Shown here piece after piece: positions 58,264 to 64,000 of a stretch of 64,000 bases of DNA. Positions within the stretch are counted from its first letter, which is position 1, and every line of letters begins with the position of its first letter. The DNA lies in contig JASFXZ010000053.1 in the NCBI GenBank assembly GCA_032209605.1, positions 1,612,001 to 1,676,000 on the forward strand, written 5' to 3'. The DNA comes from Mactromeris polynyma. Taxonomy: Eukaryota > Mollusca > Bivalvia > Venerida > Mactridae. A program made the translations under genes and the position numbers. The notes under the pieces were generated by a model. That model was not told the origin of the DNA. It searched no databases and saw only the letters and a program-made list of their open reading frames with translations.

Positions 58264-61200
58264 TTAATTTGCTCCCATACGTCTAAGTCGCAAGGCAATA
58301 TATGCTCCTACTCGACCAATCAGAACCATACAAATCAATGTTCCTATGTAACAATATACCGGAAGTGTGATACCAGCTCCCTGTAGCACATCTTCGGATG
58401 TTACAAGTTCGGATGAATTATGAAGACACTTAGGGAAGTGTGTAACGCTTGTCAAGTTACAGCTGAAATGTATGAAACAAATGTAATTGTACATGATGAG
58501 ATAAGGTATACCAAAGAAATGAATTGTACATGTACGTATAGCAAGCATCGAAAAAAACTGCATGGATTAATATCTAATTACATTATTCAAAACATTTAAG
58601 AAACACTACTTTACTTACTGGACAGGTAGCATATCCTCAAAGGTAACTATACTCATTGCACTCAGCGGGTAATGTACGATGGATATGTATTTTCCCCATA
58701 ACAACCAGGACGGAAAGGTTTGGGTGAAAAAACCACTAAATAGAAGCCCAATTTGTAAAACTGCGCTCGCAGTTAACAAAGATGCCTTGATGTCAGTGAT
58801 CGTCGCTCCAATGAATAGGCCAATTCCCTGTAATCATACAAAAGTCGTTTATAGATGTATGCCTAGCAATTTGTCGCATTCATCGCACGATATATCTAAT
58901 ACCATCAACTTATATTGCTTAACCCATATACACTTTCATAATTCAGTTGTTGTTTTTGGAATATAGTGTGGTAAGGCGACTTATATATCTTAACACGATA
59001 CAACCGATGTCCATCAATTTAAAGGGCTCTACAAAACCGTCGTATGTTATTGACAAACTGTTGAAGATGGCGTAAAAATAAATCATGCACAACAAATGTA
59101 ATGGCAGCATTAAACCGTATATCTGAATATTTCAGAAGTGTAATTAACCTTTATTAATGAACATAAATCTTTTAATTGCAAGAACAATAAGAAGTAACTT
59201 GTCATTTACGTACTTGAGCATTGAGAATACTCAGTATAAATATTGGACACGTTATGAAGAATTCTCTGACACCACTCAATCCAGCCATCCAGTAAACAAA
59301 CGTATAACACAGTGTTGGCAACACTAAGACTAGTGGTAATTCACTGACTGTCTTAGAAAAATAGTAAGAAGATAATCTGTATGCACCAGATGCGCGTTCT
59401 TTGGAGACAACGCCAAGTTCTGCAGGAACTGAAACAAGAGCAGTTTTGTTGATTTATTTTTAGAAGTGAGAGAAAGTAGTGCGGAGAAGGCTTTATTCAC
59501 AATACATTATGTACATGAACTCGACCATGCCGAACAGAATGTGGAGGATGTCATGTATACTAGTAAGGAGGTGAATGGAGAATAGGAAATAAGGAACTGA
59601 AGAAAAAAATGCAAATAAATCAAAGAACGATGCTTTTATTTACAAAACATTCACGTGCTATGTGTAGATAGTTATCTTCTTTTTAAAGTAACGAATGCTT
59701 CATAAAACCTAGTATCCTGAAATAAGAATATGATCTAGAGATAAAGAACAAACTACAGCCGAACAAAAATCTCCTAGTCAAGCGTTGACCCAATGTTTTT
59801 ATTTCGGATACAAGTCAGTGAAAGCATATTTGTCACTGGACACTTTAACTACTACTGTAATGCTTGACAAAACCCCAGAGAGAATACGTAACTACGGGGA
59901 ACGCCACATACACAAGATGATACCTCCCCACGCAGACCTCAGGAAAAATAACAATCCACAAAACATAATGCACTTAAGGAGGTCAAACGGTACACATATT
60001 AAGGAACAGAGGCACAAGGAATGGCCCAACAGACCATAAGGAATAATTAGAAGAATCAAAGTGGACAGTAAAGGGAGGGGGAGAGGGGAATTAATGGATG
60101 GAAAAGCTCACAGGACAATTCAAGACAACTGAGCACGGATTTAAAACCCCGGACTAATTGCAACTCAGTCATTTGTAGTAAATCACGACACGACCGATAT
60201 AACGATACTTACATGCTAGAATCGCATCAATTGCAGCAATGAATGTCCAGTTAACGACACAGAAAAATATCTGAAATAATAACTTTCAAACTTCAAACAA
60301 AGTAAATTAGAATTAATGTATCCATATGATCATATTGTACTGAATACATGTCTCAAACACACACGATCCGAAAATTTCACCCCTCTGTAGAGACGTATAT
60401 CCGCTTAAACTTGTCCACTAAATTATCATTTTGTTGTTTCACGCTCGCTATTATTTTACACGGATTATGATACAATACAAACGTTGCAGTATATATGGCA
60501 AAATAACAGTCAATCTGAATTGATACATAACAGAAACAAAACTTAATGGTTTGATATATAGTTGTATGACTCACTAGGCCCATTCTGTCACGGAACACTT
60601 CATTAGATAGAGGTATCTGATAGAACAGTAGTCCAGCAACACTCGTCAGTACTACAAAGTGTACAATGTCGTACATGTGGAGAAGTCGACCTCTGGACTG
60701 TTTGAAATTTCTCCAACATAACATCTGAAATTGAGTTTTGAAACTGGTCGGCCATCTTCGTTGACTAGAAATATTTACAGTAGTAACATCAATGTCCTCC
60801 AGAGTGACCGTTGTTTCTGAAGAGTCTGCAAATACGAATACAATGCATGTAGGTTACGGAGCGAGAGAGTGACAGATGTGAGACAGAGTTGGTAGACATA
60901 GAGACGGGGATACAGAGGGGAGAAATAGAGAGAGGGGAACATACTCATCTTAGGAAGTTAGGATCGTTGGAAAGTGGTTAACACAAACCATATGATGCTA
61001 AGAGAAAAGAACAACATACTTAATAAGTAGGACGTTTTGCTAGCATACCATTGTCTACACAACATGTAGGATGTTGGGAAAGCAGGAAGTTATGGTCATA
61101 ACATGTAGGACGCTGGAAGAGCAAAACACTTACAAACATAACATGCTCGATGTAAAGACAGTGGAAAGTTATAAGCACAACATGTAGGATTCGCTGAGAG

Positions 61201-63757
61201 TAGAAAATTACAAGCCCACCCCGGTTGTGTCAGTGGTTAAAGCACTAGGCTATCGCCCGGGAGGTCATGGTTCGATTCCTGGGCTCGTCTCGTCATGTTC
61301 TTCCGTGACATGTTGTTACCGTCAACTGTCCTCCATCTTTGATTTATATATAAATGTTAACAGCTGCTTATGGAAGGGCAAATTAGTACTTGTTGTTAAC
61401 TAATTTCAGAAAAACGTGTAAGGTCAACTGATGGCGATATATAAATGAAACTGAAGCGTTTGAAAATGTGAGTTATCAACACATGTATAGCATACAAAGA
61501 GAGAAAGATACAATCACGTAGTTACGTTACGTACATTTTCTTGAAATGGTCTGTTTACTTGTATCGTTGTTTCTAATAGATCCATTGTCAACGGGATAAC
61601 CACTTCTTTGGTCATTTTGGTTCTTATCAGTGATCGACAACCTTCAAATCATCGGAATAATAAACCGGTTCATAATAATATCAATAGTTCCGCTGGTCAT
61701 TTAATGTAATAAAATGTATATCATTAAGAAATATTTCGGCGCAGCCGTATTAACATGGCTTTGCTATTTGCATATCAGGGTTGTGTAACCAATCAAATCT
61801 TACGTTAACCCCTAAACTAACTTCTGTGCAACCGAACAACGTTTGTAACCTTGACGCAGATTGGTTAACATTTCGATAAGGGTTACGTTACCTATCGAAA
61901 TCCACTGAATTTCGGTGAATTTACCGAAATCCATTTTGGATCGTAAGTGATCAGCAATCGTAACATCTCGGCATTTTGTTTATGTTGCACAACAAATCTT
62001 AAAGTTCAAATTGCTTCGACCATATTTCTTGTTAAACTTTAACACAATGGGGTAAAATTAAAGCAAGTTTCGTTAACGAGTGAATAATTACGTATAGATC
62101 CTTTGATTGCAATACCGAGTTACAATAGTTTGCACCATACTTTGTACTATTGCTGAACACCGATTCTTCAGTAAAGGAGTATGATAAACTTAATATTTGC
62201 CAGACTGCAAAGAACTAGATAGAACAAATAACCAAATGTTTAAGTTGTACTGAATTGTTAATGAAAAACTGATATTTACTGATGTATCATAAAAAACATC
62301 GATCACTTACTTGTAATTCTGTCTGTATGCTGATACAAGTTCTTCAATTTTAGGTTTGTCTGATTTCAGGACTTCAACTAAAACGGTATAACTCTATAAT
62401 TTGTGAATAGACTAAACATCCGGCATCGAACGCCACTAACAACTAACTATAATATTAAGAGATGAGCGAAATTTGGAAGGTTATAAACCGGATTCTCCAA
62501 TAAATAGTATTTTCACTTGTAGTGAAATAGAAAATATTTCACCTAAAATGCAAATTTGACATCAACAGCATGCAATAAAAACGCAGAGAAAGTTTAGAGT
62601 GATTAATAAAAATAACTGGATTTTTTTAAATTAAAAAAAACTCCCGATAAAATCAAATTGCGCCGTGATGACTATGAGCAACTAAATAAATATTTGTAAG
62701 ATATTCAATGCCTTCCTCCACATGTGGAGAAGTTGCCGGCTCCTTGTGGAAGGGTAAGTTAGTACTGGTAAGAATTCAGTCCAGGAAAAACTGGTTAGGT
62801 GAACCGGCCGCCGTATATAACTGAAATATCGTTGAGAAACGGCGTTAAACTCGATGAAACAATTCAATGCCTATCTGGACATGATTTGGTACGAAAGGAA
62901 AGTATACGAAAACACAAACAAACCACGTATAACTTTCCAGATATCTAAAGATACGTACGCATAAAATCTGCTGGGTTGTACAAGGGGTCACAAGGATATC
63001 CCATTCTCTTCAGGAAATCTAAGGGTTCATTGTGTGCAGCCCCGAAATAGACAGCCTCAAAATAAAGCAAAATATTTATAATATAATAAATCATACAATA
63101 TGTGCACTGCGTGTTAAGTTACCACATTTGACAAATATTGAACCAGGTAAAACATCAATGAAAATAGGAAAAATGTAATAGACCTACATGGTTGGATGTA
63201 AATGTGACTGTGTAAGCATATGAGACAGACAAAAGTTAATGAACATCTTAATACAAAGTGACAATTATTAAACCATGTTGTAATATTTACTGTATAAAAT
63301 ATCACAATTTCCTATGTTGTGGTCTCCCTTTACAAGTTACAGAGACCACTGCAATCACAAACATTTTAACAGTATTTTATTATAGTTTCTTAAGCTGTTG
63401 TTATATATATTAGATGTTGACCTTTTTCTGGTTATATAGGTTGTTCAATGAAAAATAAATCTGACCTAATTAATTCAAGACCTTGTTTGCAATGTGTAAC
63501 GGTGGTTATTTTCAAACGTACTGCATTGCGAGACATTCGTTAAGGCGGAGATTAAAGTACTACTTAGCCCTAATTTGAAAATCTCTAAACAATACCTGTC
63601 CTAATGCCATAAGAAGTAAAGAATCAAACATATGATATATCTGACTCGATGGCTGATGTATTGTTATTATAACTGTCTTGTTATATTGACTCGCATAAAT
63701 CTTCAGTTGTTTCACAAGAGATAGAGCAGTGCTTGAATCTAGACCCGATGTTGGTTC
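58264..63757 (-). CDS. ABCG-type half-transporter, copy C (exons 5-13, 5' end beyond window)
   Basis: Exons 63596-63757, 62959-63055, 62311-62377, 61531-61622, 60575-60816, 60213-60270, 59214-59428, 58619-58827 and 58264-58462. Each equals its copy B partner in length and phase and has GT/AG borders; no stop or frameshift is seen before TAA at 58264. It begins in this window at the EPTSGLD of the Walker B/D-loop and carries the H-loop and all six membrane helices. Exons 1-4 should lie past 64000. Exon 5 differs from B by one residue. Exon 10 (TM2) differs at 12 of 19 residues, and TM5 in exon 12 is also altered. It is probably functional with a different substrate range (inference). Confidence 0.9.
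59868..60130 (+). repeat. Dispersed repeat R1 inserted in intron 10 of copy C
   Basis: Absent from the same intron in copy B, where the flanks TGCTTGA and GCACGG are adjacent (27451-27463). It matches 21205-21450 closely (GAGAATACGTAACTAC, GGTCAAACGGTACACATATT). Flanked by at most TGA on both sides. Confidence 0.7.
61211..61480 (+). mobile_element. tRNA-derived SINE in intron 8 of copy C
   Basis: Paralogue of the SINE at 28508. The B box is canonical here (GGTTCGATTCC). The acceptor stem CAAGCCCA / TGGGCTCG has one mismatch. Confidence 0.78.
62713..62862 (+). mobile_element. 150-bp SINE-like insertion in intron 6 of copy C
   Basis: Flanked by exact 9-bp duplications TTCAATGCC (62704-62712, 62863-62871) and absent from copies A and B. 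The body (TTGTGGAAGGGTAAGTTAGTACTGG in form) matches the 3' half of the intron 8 SINE. The end, GAAATATCGTTGAGAAACGG then CGTTAAAC, is like 3' tails common to mollusc SINEs. The tRNA head is missing, so it is 5'-truncated. Confidence 0.8.
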
Positions 63758-64000
63758 CTGTAAAATATGTAAGGGTAACTCCTTGTTCGTTCCAGTCAAG
63801 TACAAGTATAGATATATTACGGCATCACATTCCGATATGAGTATAATTGATTCCTCAAGCAAAACCAATGAAATGAAACACATCGACACACATTTTATCT
63901 CAATCATCTACCCGTCGCCTCAACTGTAGAAATCAAAATTACACTGTTTCCATTTTGAGAAAATTGCATTTGATTTGTTGAAAAGCATTTACGTTGAACG

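Overview
The window looks like a piece of an animal nuclear genome, most likely a mollusc and probably a bivalve. The evidence is AT-rich DNA, genes split by introns with GT/AG splice sites, tRNA-derived SINEs with a mollusc-like 3' tail, degenerate LINEs, a Ty3/gypsy element, DNA transposons and satellites. The organism is an inference; no species can be named from sequence alone.

The only host genes I can support are three head-to-tail tandem copies of one ABCG-type half-transporter gene, all on the minus strand. Copy A (exons 1-6, positions 106-4513) runs off the left edge. Copy B (25798-40155) is complete: 13 exons whose phases join into 616 codons. Copy C (exons 5-13, 58264-63757) runs off the right edge. 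The repeat unit is about 30-33 kb. Flanks were duplicated with the genes: 4514-6660 pairs with 40156-42870 (5' side), and 20563-25797 pairs with 52938-58263 (3' side). The ATP-binding exons are nearly identical between copies. The exon for transmembrane helix 2 differs greatly between B and C, with almost every base change altering the protein.

The rest is mobile and repeated DNA that arrived before, between and after the duplications. The large intron 3 of copies A and B carries a 34-bp minisatellite. In B this is split by a 6.26-kb element with an 8-bp target duplication and terminal clusters of GACTTTTCAACCCC. The A-B spacer (4.5-25.8 kb) holds several truncated LINEs, an 874-bp almost perfect palindrome sitting in a LINE reading frame, a second hairpin-ended element, SINEs, and a 40-bp satellite in two blocks separated by about 3 kb. 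The B-C spacer (40.2-58.3 kb) holds a LINE tail, a decayed THAP/DDE transposase facing a YqaJ-like nuclease gene, another LINE, a young but disabled Ty3/gypsy element with 226-bp LTRs, and a 1-kb TA-flanked element.

Because the flanks are duplicated, one copy often shows the empty site of an insertion in the other. This lets many insertions be bounded and ordered: the shared SINE is older than the B/C duplication, and the gypsy element, the 1-kb TA element and the 150-bp SINE-like tail in C are younger.
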